Shown piece after piece: positions 46,576 through 55,916 of a stretch of DNA of 64,000 nt; positions within the stretch are counted from its first letter, which is position 1, and each line of letters opens with the position of its first letter. The position numbers and the translations under genes were made by a program. Location of the stretch: assembly GCF_030254645.1 (NCBI RefSeq), contig NZ_CP116346.1:2355973-2419972 (forward strand), in the 5' to 3' direction. The notes beneath the pieces were generated by a model. It searched no databases, was not told where the DNA came from, and saw only the letters and a list, made by a program, of their open reading frames with translations. The stretch is from Paucibacter sediminis. Lineage in GTDB: Bacteria; Pseudomonadota; Gammaproteobacteria; Burkholderiales; Burkholderiaceae_C.

Positions 46576-47481
46576 CTAGTCTTCCTCCAGCTCCTTGAAC
46601 TTCATCGCCAGGAAGTCGATCAGGCCGCGCACGGCCGGCAGCAGGCCACGCCGTGACGGGAATACTGCATGGACGATGGCGCCCTTGGAGCACCAGCCCG
46701 GCAGCAGCCGCACCAGCTGTCCGTTGCGCAGTTGATCGCCCAGCATCATCGCGGGCAATTGCACGATGCCTAGCCCTGCGACGGCCGCCGCGCGCAGCGA
46801 GTACATGTCGTCGGTGATCAGGCGCGGGGCATGGGTGATCATCGCCGTGACCTCGCCGGGGCCGATCAGATGCCATTTGTGCTCGCGTTCGGTGTGTCCG
46901 TCCGCCAGGCTGGGCAGGCCGGTCAGGTCGGCCGGGATGGCGGGCAGGGGATGCCGTTTGCAGAAGTCTGGGCTGGCGACCAGATACCAGTCGCGTTGCG
47001 CGAGTTCCCGCATGACCAGGCTGCTGTCTTCCTGCGGTGGGGTGCGTGCGCGGATGGCGATGTCGTAGCCCTCGGCCAGCAGGTCGACGGGGCGATTGAT
47101 GCCTTTCAACTGAATCTCGACCTTGGGGTTCAGCGCCATGAACTCCACCAGCATGGCCGCAACGCGGGCGTGCAGCAGGGCGATGGGACAACTGATCCTG
47201 ACCAGACCGCGCGCTTCGCCGGACACCTGCTCGACTGCTTCCTGCGCCGCCTGGGCCTCCACGAGCATGGCCTTGCAATGACGGTAGTAGTTGGTCCCGA
47301 CCTCGGTGACCGCAAAGCGCCGCGTCGAGCGCTGGATCAGGCGTACCCGCAGCCGCTCTTCAAGCAGGGCGATGCGGCGGCTGAGCTTGGATTTGGGTAC
47401 GCCCAGCGCTCGCGCGGCCGGCGCGAAGCCGCCGTGATCGACCACATGGGCGAAGTACATCAGATCGTTAAGGTCTTGCAT
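46576..47481 (-). CDS. LysR family transcriptional regulator
   Basis: The 301-residue protein starts MQDLNDLMYFAHVVDHGGF, with the HTH APAARALGVPKSKLSRRIALL and a full effector domain. It is divergent from the pirin gene, with 128 bp between them. LysR-pirin-isochorismatase clusters are common in proteobacteria, so it very likely controls the following three genes. Confidence 0.93.
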   Translation of the reverse strand: MQDLNDLMYFAHVVDHGGFAPAARALGVPKSKLSRRIALLEERLRVRLIQRSTRRFAVTEVGTNYYRHCKAMLVEAQAAQEAVEQVSGEARGLVRISCPIALLHARVAAMLVEFMALNPKVEIQLKGINRPVDLLAEGYDIAIRARTPPQEDSSLVMRELAQRDWYLVASPDFCKRHPLPAIPADLTGLPSLADGHTEREHKWHLIGPGEVTAMITHAPRLITDDMYSLRAAAVAGLGIVQLPAMMLGDQLRNGQLVRLLPGWCSKGAIVHAVFPSRRGLLPAVRGLIDFLAMKFKELEED

Positions 47482-47609
47482 GGCTCTTGGTCATTGTCCT
47501 ATTCGTAGAACGATGAGGCCCGATATTAGGGACTACCGGGCGCATTGGTCAAAACCAACATTCAATTCACGACGGAGGCAGCCCGCCTCCAATCGGCAAG
47601 GAGCGTGAG

Positions 47610-48536
47610 ATGAAGAAGGTTCTTGGCATCTATGGCAACCGCAGCCAGCATTGGGTCGGCAACGGTTTTCCGGTGCGCAGCCTGTTCTCGTACGACACGC
47701 TGGGTCGCCATGCCAGCCCCTTCTTGCTGCTGGACTATGCCGGTCCGGCCGTCTTCAAGGCGGGCTCGCATCGGCGCGGTGTCGGCGAGCGCCCGCACCG
47801 CGGCTTCGAGACCGTGACCGTGGTCTATCAGGGCGAGGTGGAGCATCGCGACTCCACTGGCGCGGGCGGGCGCATCGGCCCCGGCGACGTGCAGTGGATG
47901 ACGGCTGGCAGTGGCATCCTGCACGAGGAATTCCATTCGGCGGATTTCACCCGCCAGGGCGGCACGCTGGAGATGGTGCAGCTGTGGGTCAACCTGCCCG
48001 CGAAGGACAAGCTGACGGCGCCGCGCTACCAGACGCTGACGAACACCGCGATCCCGGTGGTCCCGCTGCTCGACGAGGCGAGCCAGGATGCCGGCTCGCT
48101 GCGTGTGATCGCGGGCGACTATCTCGGCCACATTGGCCCGGCGCGCACCTTCACGCCCATCGACATGTGGGACCTGCGGCTGGATGCCGGCAAGGCCGTC
48201 GAGCTCGAACTGCCCGAGGGCCGCGACGTGGCCGTCGTGGTGCTGCGCGGCACGGTGCTGGTGAACGACAGCCAACTGGCCCGTGAGGCCACCATGGCCC
48301 TGCTCGACCGCAGCGGACGCCGCGTGCGCCTGGAGGCCAACAACAGCGCCACGGTGCTGCTGCTCAGCGGCGAGCCGATCGACGAACCGATCGTCGGCCA
48401 CGGCCCTTTCGTGATGAACAGCGCCGAGCAGATCGAGCAGGCCATCGCCGATTTTCGTAGCGGCCGCTTCGGACGCATCCCGCCGCAGGAGCTGGCGCGG
48501 TCCGCCGCATCCCACTCCGAGTCGCCCGCAGATTGA
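47610..48536 (+). CDS. Pirin family bicupin protein
   Basis: The 308-residue protein has the pirin N-terminal cupin with the metal ligands in [21 protein letters not shown] (given only to that length), [16 protein letters not shown], and a C-terminal cupin (LVNDSQL). Some pirins are quercetin dioxygenases. The iron-binding His/Glu set appears intact. It heads a three-gene cluster with two isochorismatase-fold hydrolases. Confidence 0.92.
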   Translation: MKKVLGIYGNRSQHWVGNGFPVRSLFSYDTLGRHASPFLLLDYAGPAVFKAGSHRRGVGERPHRGFETVTVVYQGEVEHRDSTGAGGRIGPGDVQWMTAGSGILHEEFHSADFTRQGGTLEMVQLWVNLPAKDKLTAPRYQTLTNTAIPVVPLLDEASQDAGSLRVIAGDYLGHIGPARTFTPIDMWDLRLDAGKAVELELPEGRDVAVVVLRGTVLVNDSQLAREATMALLDRSGRRVRLEANNSATVLLLSGEPIDEPIVGHGPFVMNSAEQIEQAIADFRSGRFGRIPPQELARSAASHSESPAD

Positions 48537-48585
48537 CCCTGAACCCCACCCCACCCCGAGAACCCACCGAAGGAGAGTTTCACTC

Positions 48586-49272
48586 ATGACTGCATTTGCC
48601 CAAGTCGCCAACTTCAACGGCGCCCGCCCCGTTATCGATCCCGCCAACGCGGCGATACTGCTGATCGACCACCAGAGCGGCCTGTTCCAGACCGTCAACG
48701 ACATGCCTTTCACGCGGCTGCGTGCCCATGCCGGGGCGCTGGCCAAGATGGCGACGCTGGCCAAGATTCCGGTAATCACCACCGCCTCGGTGCCGCAAGG
48801 CCCCAACGGCCCGTTGATCCCCGAGATCCATGAAAGCGCGCCGCACGCCAAGTACGTGGCGCGCAAGGGCGAGATCAACGCCTGGGACAACCCCGACTTC
48901 GTCGCCGCCGTCGAGGCTACCGGCCGCAAGCAGCTGATCATTGCCGGCACCATCACCAGCGTCTGCATGGCCTTCCCCGCGATCAGTGCGATCGCGGCCG
49001 GCTACCAGGTCTTCGTCGTCATCGATGCCTCGGGCACCTACTCGAAGATGGCGCAGGAGATCACGCTGGCGCGCGTGATGCAGGCCGGCGCCGTGCCGAT
49101 GGACACCGCCGCCGTGGCCTCCGAGATTCAGAAGACCTGGAACCGTGACGACGCCATGCAATGGGCCGAGATCTACACCAAGATCTTCCCCGAGTACGGC
49201 CTGCTGATCGAGAGCTACACCAAGGCCCAGGCCGTCGCGCAGAGCCACGAGCAGCTCGACTCGGCGCGCTGA
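48586..49272 (+). CDS. Isochorismatase-family cysteine hydrolase
   Basis: The 228-residue protein shows the family triad: Asp in [11 protein letters not shown], Lys in [11 protein letters not shown] region, and Cys in [15 protein letters not shown]. The fold hydrolyses amides or vinyl ethers; the substrate is unknown. AAGGAGAG precedes the ATG. It is related to the next gene, probably by old duplication, since both carry INAWDN and the same overall layout. Confidence 0.9.
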   Translation: MTAFAQVANFNGARPVIDPANAAILLIDHQSGLFQTVNDMPFTRLRAHAGALAKMATLAKIPVITTASVPQGPNGPLIPEIHESAPHAKYVARKGEINAWDNPDFVAAVEATGRKQLIIAGTITSVCMAFPAISAIAAGYQVFVVIDASGTYSKMAQEITLARVMQAGAVPMDTAAVASEIQKTWNRDDAMQWAEIYTKIFPEYGLLIESYTKAQAVAQSHEQLDSAR

Positions 49273-49309
49273 TCTTTCCCCTCATTCAGTCATTCAACCG
49301 GAGTTCACC

Positions 49310-49936
49310 ATGTCCAAGCCCTATGTTCGTCTCGACAAGAACAATGCCGCCGTGCTGCTGGTCGATCACCAGGCCGGTCTGTCGTCGCTGGTGCGCGATA
49401 TCGACCCCGACAAGTTCCGCAACAACGTGCTGGCGCTGGCCGATCTGGCCAAGTACTTCAAGCTGCCGACCATCCTGACCACCAGCTTCGAGAACGGGCC
49501 CAACGGCCCGCTGATGGCCGAGCTGAAGGAGACCTTCCCCGACGCGCCCTACATCGCCCGCCCCGGCCAGATCAATGCCTGGGACAACGAGGATTTCGTC
49601 AAGGCGGTGAAGGCCACCGGCAAGAAGCAGCTAATCATTGCCGGCATCGTCACCGAGGTCTGCGTCGCCTTCCCGGCACTGTCGGCCCTGGAGGAAGGCT
49701 ATGAGGTGTTCGTCATCACCGATGCGTCGGGCACCTTCAACGAGGTGACGCGCCAGTCGGCCTGGGACCGCATGACGGCAGCCGGCGCGCAGCTGATGGG
49801 CTGGTTCGGCGCCGCCTGCGAACTGCACCGCGACTGGCGCAACGACGTCGAGGGTCTGGGCGCACTGTTCGCCAACCACATCCCCGACTACCGCAACCTG
49901 ATCAACAGCTACACCACGGTGCAGCGCGCCAAGTAA
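49310..49936 (+). CDS. ycaC: YcaC-family hydrolase
   Basis: The 208-residue protein is very close, as I recall it, to E. coli YcaC: MSKPYVRLDKNNAAVLLVDH, ARPGQINAWDNEDFVKAVKA, TEVCVAFPALSALEEG and WFGAACELHRDWRND all recur. YcaC is an octameric isochorismatase-fold hydrolase of uncertain substrate. The nucleophile Cys is in TEVCVAF. Cotranscription with pirin and the paralogue upstream is likely. Confidence 0.92.
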   Translation: MSKPYVRLDKNNAAVLLVDHQAGLSSLVRDIDPDKFRNNVLALADLAKYFKLPTILTTSFENGPNGPLMAELKETFPDAPYIARPGQINAWDNEDFVKAVKATGKKQLIIAGIVTEVCVAFPALSALEEGYEVFVITDASGTFNEVTRQSAWDRMTAAGAQLMGWFGAACELHRDWRNDVEGLGALFANHIPDYRNLINSYTTVQRAK

Positions 49937-50007
49937 GCTGATCTGGCCCTTGCCCTCAAACCGCGAGCAGGCGGGGAGGGTGGGGGTGGCTAGCCAAGGA
50001 GAAAGCC

Positions 50008-50256
50008 GTGCAGATGCAGAGCACCGTGGAAATTGTGAGCCCGCGCGGCGGCGTCGTCCTGCGCGCCGCAGATGGCAGCTATGTGCTGGCGCAGCAGATC
50101 GATGCCAAGCCGCTGCGGGCGGCCCAAGTTCTCGTGGGGACGTTGGACGACGTTGGCATCGACGGCGCCACCGATCTTGATACGGGTGCCAGCTACCAGT
50201 TCTTCGTCGAGGCCTATGGTCTTTCGCGCGAGGCGGCGCTGATGGCCCTGGCCTGA
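50008..50256 (+). CDS. Small hypothetical protein
   Basis: The 82-residue product is soluble, with beta-rich character (TVEIVSPRGGVVLRAADGSY). The GTG start at 50008 has AAGGAG six bases upstream; an ATG two codons later would be too far. The family is not recognised. A pattern of small proteins (50008, 50281, 50599) follows the ycaC cluster. Confidence 0.7.
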   Translation: MQMQSTVEIVSPRGGVVLRAADGSYVLAQQIDAKPLRAAQVLVGTLDDVGIDGATDLDTGASYQFFVEAYGLSREAALMALA

Positions 50257-50280
50257 GTCGGCACACACGGAGCCATAGCC

Positions 50281-50475
50281 ATGACCAAGCGATTTCCCAT
50301 GCACCCGAAGAACCCCGAACGGATCTGTTGGGGTTGCGACAGATACTGCCCGGCGGGCGACATGGCTTGCGGCAATGGCTCGGACCGTACGCAACACCCG
50401 GTCGAACTGCTGGGCGAGGACTGGGCCGAATGGAGCCCTTTGGATCATCCCGCCGAGCCCGATGACGCAGCTTAA
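50281..50475 (+). CDS. DUF3079 family small cysteine-rich protein
   Basis: The 64-residue protein reads MTKRFPMHPKNPERICWGCD then RYCPAGDMACGNGSDRTQHP, matching the DUF3079 family with conserved CxxC...C...C (probable metal site). Function unknown. It follows the previous small gene by 24 bp. Confidence 0.88.
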   Translation: MTKRFPMHPKNPERICWGCDRYCPAGDMACGNGSDRTQHPVELLGEDWAEWSPLDHPAEPDDAA

Positions 50476-50598
50476 TTAGGCTGCGCCCGTTGATTCATCA
50501 AAAAGCAAGGCTCTCGTTTGTCCTTGCTGGCACCGCAGCTTTCGCGCTAGCTGCCGAGGCCACAGTACGATCCAGCAGACCTTTCCAGGAGGTTCGGT

Positions 50599-50922
50599 AT
50601 GAATGGCGAACTGAGCTTTTGTACGGTTGCGTGGATTGAAGCTGGGCGGAGAAAGGTCGCGCTGCGCATGGCGGATGGCTCGTTTCGCCTGGCGGAAATT
50701 CATGACGCCTACTCACCGAAACTTGGCGATCGGCTTTGCGGGAATTTCTCTGACGCTGACCCCGTGACCGTCACCACGATTCAGCCGACGACTGCGGTCT
50801 GCTTGACCGTCCGCCTGAGTGCTGGCTCGCTAGGCGAACTGCGGGCTGGACTGCTGGATTCAACCGGCCACACACAGCGTCAAACGGTCACCAGAAGTGT
50901 GGGAGCGAATCCCTTCGTGTAG
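50599..50922 (+). CDS. Hypothetical protein
   Basis: The 107-residue product is beta-rich and resembles in style the 82-residue protein at 50008 (both start with a short beta-hairpin plus ADG/MADGSY-like turn: RAADGSYVLA versus RMADGSFRLA), so they may share a small domain. AGGAGG precedes the ATG by six bases. No family recognised. Confidence 0.7.
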   Translation: MNGELSFCTVAWIEAGRRKVALRMADGSFRLAEIHDAYSPKLGDRLCGNFSDADPVTVTTIQPTTAVCLTVRLSAGSLGELRAGLLDSTGHTQRQTVTRSVGANPFV

Positions 50923-51011
50923 CCGGGTGCGGAGATGACTTCCGGTCTTAGTCTGACGATCGCAAGCTCAACTGGCGTGGGCATCGGCGTCTGACCGGGG
51001 GCCGATCGGCC

Positions 51012-53024
51012 TCAACGCCATGCCACCCTGTTGCGGCCTTCTTCCTTGGCCTGGTACAAGGCCTCGTCCGCCCGGATGACAGCCTCCTCCTCGTTCTTGT
51101 CCTCGGCACGGATGGCCGAGGTGCCAATGCTGACGGTCACGGGCGCGCCCGTGATGGAGACCGACTCAGCAATCGCACTTCGAACCTTTTCGGCGATGAC
51201 TTGAGCGCCGGCAACATCCGTGTCCGGCAGCACGACCACGAATTCTTCGCCGCCATAGCGGGCTGCAAAGTCGGTGGCGCGCACCGTACCGCGCAGCACC
51301 TCTGCCAATCGCCGCAACACTTGATCGCCGGTCTCGTGGCCGTAGCTATCGTTGATTTTCTTGAAATGGTCGATGTCGATGAAGAGTACGGCATAGATGC
51401 TGCCGGTGCGCTTCTGGCGCAGGAACTCCTGTCGCAGCCTGTCGTTGGCGGCGTAGCGGTTCTGCAAGCCGGTCAACACGTCTGTGCGGGAGAGGCGTTC
51501 AAGCTCCTGGTTTGCTGCTTTGAGCGAGGCCGTCCGCGCCGCGACCTCCTGCTCCAGTTGCCGCATGTGCGACTGCCGGCTTTGGTCCAGGGCCAGCTCT
51601 GCCTGCTTGCGTTTCGTGATGTCCAGAATGCTGCCGCGCAATTCACAGACGCGGCCTGCCGCGTCAAAGAGCGGCTTGCCCTTCAAGTTGACCCAGACGA
51701 TTGAACCGTTGGCGTGGTTGACTTGCAGTTCCAGGTCATAGGCTTCACCGCTCCGGGCGGCCTCCTCGCCGGCGGCCTTCAACTGCTCCCAGCACGGCAC
51801 AGAAAAAAGCGTGCCACGTTGACTTGGGAAGGACGGTACCTCCTGCCCGAACATTTCGTGGATCGAGTCTGAGACGACCAGCTCCTTCGTCCTCAGGTCA
51901 TGCCGCCAGACGCCAAAGCCCGCGGCACGCTGGATCGCCGTGATTTCGGCCGCGCGTGCGGCCAGCAGCTGTGCCGTCTCGCTGATAGCCTGGGCCACTT
52001 CGGCGGACTCCTCAATCTCCAGATGGGGCATGGGCGCCAAATCGCCTTCGCGCATCGCCAAGGCCGGGGCAGTCAGACCCCGTACCGATACCGCAATCTT
52101 TCTGGCGACGAACCAGGCCAGGCCGAGGCCAATGGCCAGCAGCGCCGTCATGCCGAAACCCAACCAGGCGAGCCTGAGCATCAGGGCGTGTTCGAGCGAA
52201 GCCGACGGTATGCCGATGCCGACGCTCCAGCCGGTCTCGGCCGAGCGGCTCCAGACGGACAAGGTCGGTATGCCTTCACGGGTGATCGTCCGCATTCCGC
52301 CTTCGGGAGTCTGTCGAATCTGCTGGATGTATTCGGCCGTACCCTTCTGCCCGACGAATTTCTCGGGCGAATGGGTCCGAGCGACGATGGTTCCCTCGGG
52401 GTCGAACACCGCCGCAACGAGGTCAGTCGAGAAGTGCTGGGCCACCAGAATGCTGTTGAGATCGCCGGGCAGCATACCGACAGACAGCACATAAGCTACC
52501 TTGCCGCCCACCAGCACCGGCACGTCGACACTGATGACCGGTTTGTGCAGTGCGCCGCCGACGTACAGGCCGGAAACGACCGGACGCGCGGTGATGAGAA
52601 CCTGCCGCAACACCTCTGGGTTGCCGTGTTGAGGCAAAGGTGCTCCGAGCTCCCGTAGGGTGTTCAGGATCTGCTGGCCGCTTGGATCGCTGACGACGAC
52701 GTTCATCCCGACACCTGTCGATGCCAGTACATCGCGAGCAAGCTGGTGGAACTCTTTGAAGTCGCCACGGAGCAAGACTCTGGACGCGGCGAGCGTCTGA
52801 GCCGTGGCCCTGGCAATGAACAGCTGCCCGTCGACCGCTTGCGTCATGGCCCTAGCCCGGGCGATCGTATCTTGCTGCAACTGAACCATGCCGTCCGCGT
52901 ACTCGAGCCCGAAGAGTACGCTCGTGCCGATCATTCCAGGCAGCAGGCACGCGAGCACCAGCCAAGTCAGGACCGTGCGAATCCGCCACCGCGATGGACG
53001 GGTGGGCAACTGAGAAGATGACAT
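51012..53024 (-). CDS. Membrane sensor diguanylate cyclase (Cache-PAS-GGDEF)
   Basis: The 670-residue protein has an N-terminal membrane helix, a large periplasmic Cache-type sensor (about 40-270), a second helix (about 280-305), a HAMP-like linker, a PAS domain (about 360-490), a coiled coil and a GGDEF domain with GGEEF at about residue 590 and intact surroundings (ARYGGEEFVVVLPDTD). It should make cyclic di-GMP. I choose the ATG at 53024; a TTG at 53051 is less likely. Confidence 0.92.
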   Translation of the reverse strand: MSSSQLPTRPSRWRIRTVLTWLVLACLLPGMIGTSVLFGLEYADGMVQLQQDTIARARAMTQAVDGQLFIARATAQTLAASRVLLRGDFKEFHQLARDVLASTGVGMNVVVSDPSGQQILNTLRELGAPLPQHGNPEVLRQVLITARPVVSGLYVGGALHKPVISVDVPVLVGGKVAYVLSVGMLPGDLNSILVAQHFSTDLVAAVFDPEGTIVARTHSPEKFVGQKGTAEYIQQIRQTPEGGMRTITREGIPTLSVWSRSAETGWSVGIGIPSASLEHALMLRLAWLGFGMTALLAIGLGLAWFVARKIAVSVRGLTAPALAMREGDLAPMPHLEIEESAEVAQAISETAQLLAARAAEITAIQRAAGFGVWRHDLRTKELVVSDSIHEMFGQEVPSFPSQRGTLFSVPCWEQLKAAGEEAARSGEAYDLELQVNHANGSIVWVNLKGKPLFDAAGRVCELRGSILDITKRKQAELALDQSRQSHMRQLEQEVAARTASLKAANQELERLSRTDVLTGLQNRYAANDRLRQEFLRQKRTGSIYAVLFIDIDHFKKINDSYGHETGDQVLRRLAEVLRGTVRATDFAARYGGEEFVVVLPDTDVAGAQVIAEKVRSAIAESVSITGAPVTVSIGTSAIRAEDKNEEEAVIRADEALYQAKEEGRNRVAWR

Positions 53025-53157
53025 CTTGTGAGAGTGAGCCGGCGCCGCCAATCCAGAGCCGGTCCCAACGACCTTGTTTTGCTAGTTGTAACTGCAGATC
53101 ATTTCACGACTAGCCTAGGCGCAGCAGCCTCTGTGTGAGTCTGGCGCGACATCGGGG

Positions 53158-55803
53158 CTATGCCGCATCGGTGCGCTCACTGGCGCAGGCAGCATCCTCG
53201 GCTTCGATGCAGAAACGATCGCGTCCAGCGGCTTTGGCGGCGTAGAGCAGGTCGTCGGCGCGCTTGCTGATATCGCGTGGGGTAACGCCAGGTTCGTCGC
53301 GATACAGCGCTACGCCAATGCTGGTGCTGACTTGGACGGAGCGGTGCTCCAGCACGAAGGGCGCGCGCATCGCTTGAACGATGTTGTCTGCAATGGTGGC
53401 AGCGTCGGCGGGTGTGGCCAATTGCTCGATGATGATGGCGAACTCGTCACCGCCGGGACGGGCCACGATGTCGGCTGCACGCAGACTGCGGGCCAAGCGG
53501 CCCGCGAAGGCCTTCAAGAGCAGATCACCAGCGAGGTGCCCCAACTTGTCGTTGACTTGCTTGAAACCATCGAGGTCGAGCAGCATCAAGGCCATGGCAC
53601 TGCCTGTGCTTCGGGCGCGTTGCACCGCCTCGTGCATACGTTGTTCGAAGCCTGCGCGATTCAGCAGACCCGTCAGGCTGTCCGACTGACTCAACTCGAT
53701 CAGGCGGCGCTCCTCTTGCTTTTGTGCCGTGGTGTCCAGGATCATGGCGACGAAGCCGAGTACCTCGCGGCCGTCGTCCGCAAATTGAGGCAGGTAGCTG
53801 GCGCGGTAGCAGCGATAGCCTTCGCGCGTGGTGATCTCACTGTCGAAGCTTACGGTCTCACCAGCAAGGGCGCGCCGGATGCGAGGCGCGGCCTCTCCAT
53901 AGGCCCCATCGCCAATCACCTCGCGGACCGTGCGTCCCAACAACTCCTGGCGCGGTCTGCCGAATGCGCGTTCGTAGGCGAGGTTGATAAAGCGGTACCG
54001 TTCGTCAGTACCAATATAGGAGATTCGCATGGGCAACTGGTCGGTGATGCTGCGCAAGCGCTGCTCGCTCTGCCGCAGGGCCTGCTCAGCGCGAAGGCGC
54101 GGCGTGATGTCGCTGGCCAGGGCGTAGAAGCCTTCCACCGAACCCGCTACATCGCGCCGAGGCACCAGCGCTACATGAATCCAACGGTCCTCCGCCCGAC
54201 CTTGAATGTGGCGTTCGTAGGTCGCGGGCTCGCCGCGCAATGCGGCTTCCATGGCCGGCCGCACCTCGGCCCAGGCCGCGTCGCCCAACACGGAGGCCAC
54301 GGTCTGACCGAGCACCGCGTCGGGCGCGACACCCAGCCAGTCCTGGTAGGTGCGGTTGGCGAAGCGATAGCGGAATTCGCGGTCGTGATCGGCGATCAGG
54401 GCGGGCGCGTTGTCGGTGATGGCGCGCAGCCGTTCCTCGCTGGCGGCCAGCTTGGCCTGGGCCTCGCGGCTGTCGGTCACGTCACGCAGCAACAACTGCG
54501 ACAACTGACGGCCGCGTGCGTCACGGAAGCGTGCAATCTGCGCTTCCACTTCGATGTGCTGGCCATCACGGCGGCAAAGCCTCAGCAGGCGTGGCGCGCC
54601 CGAAGGCTGTTGCAGACATTCGGCGAGGCGTGCGCCATTGTCGCGAGGCAGTTGCAACAACTGGACTTCGCCTGTGCCGGACACCTCAGGCGCCGGCAGT
54701 TCCAGCATGGCCCGCGCCACGGGATTGATCGCGTTCAGCTTGCCTGTGGAATCGACCACCAGGATGCCCTCGCTAGCATGCAGGAACTGCGCCTGCTGCT
54801 GGCGCTGGCTGGCCAGCAACTCGGCGGCCAGGCCACAGATCAGCACGCCGGTGCAGACCTGGGCCGTGACATAGCTCCACAGGGCGAGCAGGCCGGCATG
54901 GGTATCGTGTCCAGCGAATGGGCCGATACCATTGGCGGTGCCCCAGGCGGCCGTAGCCGACAATAGCAAAACCGCTAGCGAGGCCGCCAGCACGCCTGCA
55001 CGCAGCGCCAGCACGGCCATCAGGAACAGCGGCAGGGCCAGCAGGGGGAAGGTCAACGCCGTCGAGGGCGCCGTCCAGGGCGAGAAGGTCAGCAGGCCGC
55101 AGGCCAGCACGAGGCCCAGCAAGGCCATGTTGAAGCGGCCGCGCCGGCCGGCAAAGCTGGTGCGTATGTTGGCACGGGACATAGCAACTAGCGGAATCCC
55201 ACCCAGCAGGGCCCCGACCGCATCGCCGGTCCACCAGGTGAGCCAGGCGGGCGCCCATTGTTCGGCCGTCAGGAAACCTGCCATGCGCAGCCAGGCACAG
55301 CCGTTGCTGGCGGTGACCAACATGCCCAGTGCCACGGCCAGCAGGTACTGGCCCAAATCGACGCGGCGTGTCAACGCCGCGTCGAAGCCCAGCCGGCCGA
55401 GCAGTTGGGCGCTTAGCCACGGCCCCAGTGCATTGCCTGCCGCCATGCCAGCAGCAGCCCAGGCGGGCGTACCAATCTGGTAGTTGATCAAGAAGGCGGA
55501 AAACAGCATGGCCGGTGCCATTGAGTGGCCCCAGCGCAGGTAAGCCGCCAGCGCGATGCCGGTGGGCAGCCAGATCAACGAGACGTGCGATCCGATATAG
55601 GGGATCAGCAGCCCCAGGCGTGCTGCCAAGTAGTAGGCGAGCGCGGTAACGCCCATGCGCACGAACTGCTGTGGGCCTGATGCCTGCAGCGGCGCTTCGT
55701 ATTGGGTGCTCGAGTTCACGGCCAGCCCAGGCAATGGCGCTGCGTTGGCACCAAACTGCTCCCATGACGTTCTCGGCCTGGTGGGTAACCGGCCGGACGC
55801 CAT
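53158..55803 (-). CDS. MASE1-PAS-GGDEF diguanylate cyclase
   Basis: The protein has an N-terminal MASE1 membrane sensor (eight or so helices, about 55-340), two to three PAS domains (about 345-710, with ASEERLRAITDNAPALIADH and QSEQRLRSITDQLPMRISYI as paired starts) and a GGDEF domain with GGDEF at about residue 784. A cyclase rather than phosphodiesterase function is expected, as no EAL follows. The start is uncertain: ATG 55803 (881 residues) is given, but GTG 55896 is open in frame. Confidence 0.88.
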   Translation of the reverse strand: MASGRLPTRPRTSWEQFGANAAPLPGLAVNSSTQYEAPLQASGPQQFVRMGVTALAYYLAARLGLLIPYIGSHVSLIWLPTGIALAAYLRWGHSMAPAMLFSAFLINYQIGTPAWAAAGMAAGNALGPWLSAQLLGRLGFDAALTRRVDLGQYLLAVALGMLVTASNGCAWLRMAGFLTAEQWAPAWLTWWTGDAVGALLGGIPLVAMSRANIRTSFAGRRGRFNMALLGLVLACGLLTFSPWTAPSTALTFPLLALPLFLMAVLALRAGVLAASLAVLLLSATAAWGTANGIGPFAGHDTHAGLLALWSYVTAQVCTGVLICGLAAELLASQRQQQAQFLHASEGILVVDSTGKLNAINPVARAMLELPAPEVSGTGEVQLLQLPRDNGARLAECLQQPSGAPRLLRLCRRDGQHIEVEAQIARFRDARGRQLSQLLLRDVTDSREAQAKLAASEERLRAITDNAPALIADHDREFRYRFANRTYQDWLGVAPDAVLGQTVASVLGDAAWAEVRPAMEAALRGEPATYERHIQGRAEDRWIHVALVPRRDVAGSVEGFYALASDITPRLRAEQALRQSEQRLRSITDQLPMRISYIGTDERYRFINLAYERAFGRPRQELLGRTVREVIGDGAYGEAAPRIRRALAGETVSFDSEITTREGYRCYRASYLPQFADDGREVLGFVAMILDTTAQKQEERRLIELSQSDSLTGLLNRAGFEQRMHEAVQRARSTGSAMALMLLDLDGFKQVNDKLGHLAGDLLLKAFAGRLARSLRAADIVARPGGDEFAIIIEQLATPADAATIADNIVQAMRAPFVLEHRSVQVSTSIGVALYRDEPGVTPRDISKRADDLLYAAKAAGRDRFCIEAEDAACASERTDAA

Positions 55804-55916
55804 CTTCGTCGCCCGCCCTGTCTGTTGCCTGACATTTGGGCGTAGCCGTCGCGTTGCCTGGGCGCGAATAAGATCGACCATGCCCGGAGATTGCACGCAG
55901 TTGGCTTCCAGTACCT

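Noticed and set aside
53332..54966. Open frame of more than 540 codons opposite the MASE1-GGDEF gene
   Set aside because: Antisense of well-defined PAS and GGDEF coding sequence; composition is unnatural.
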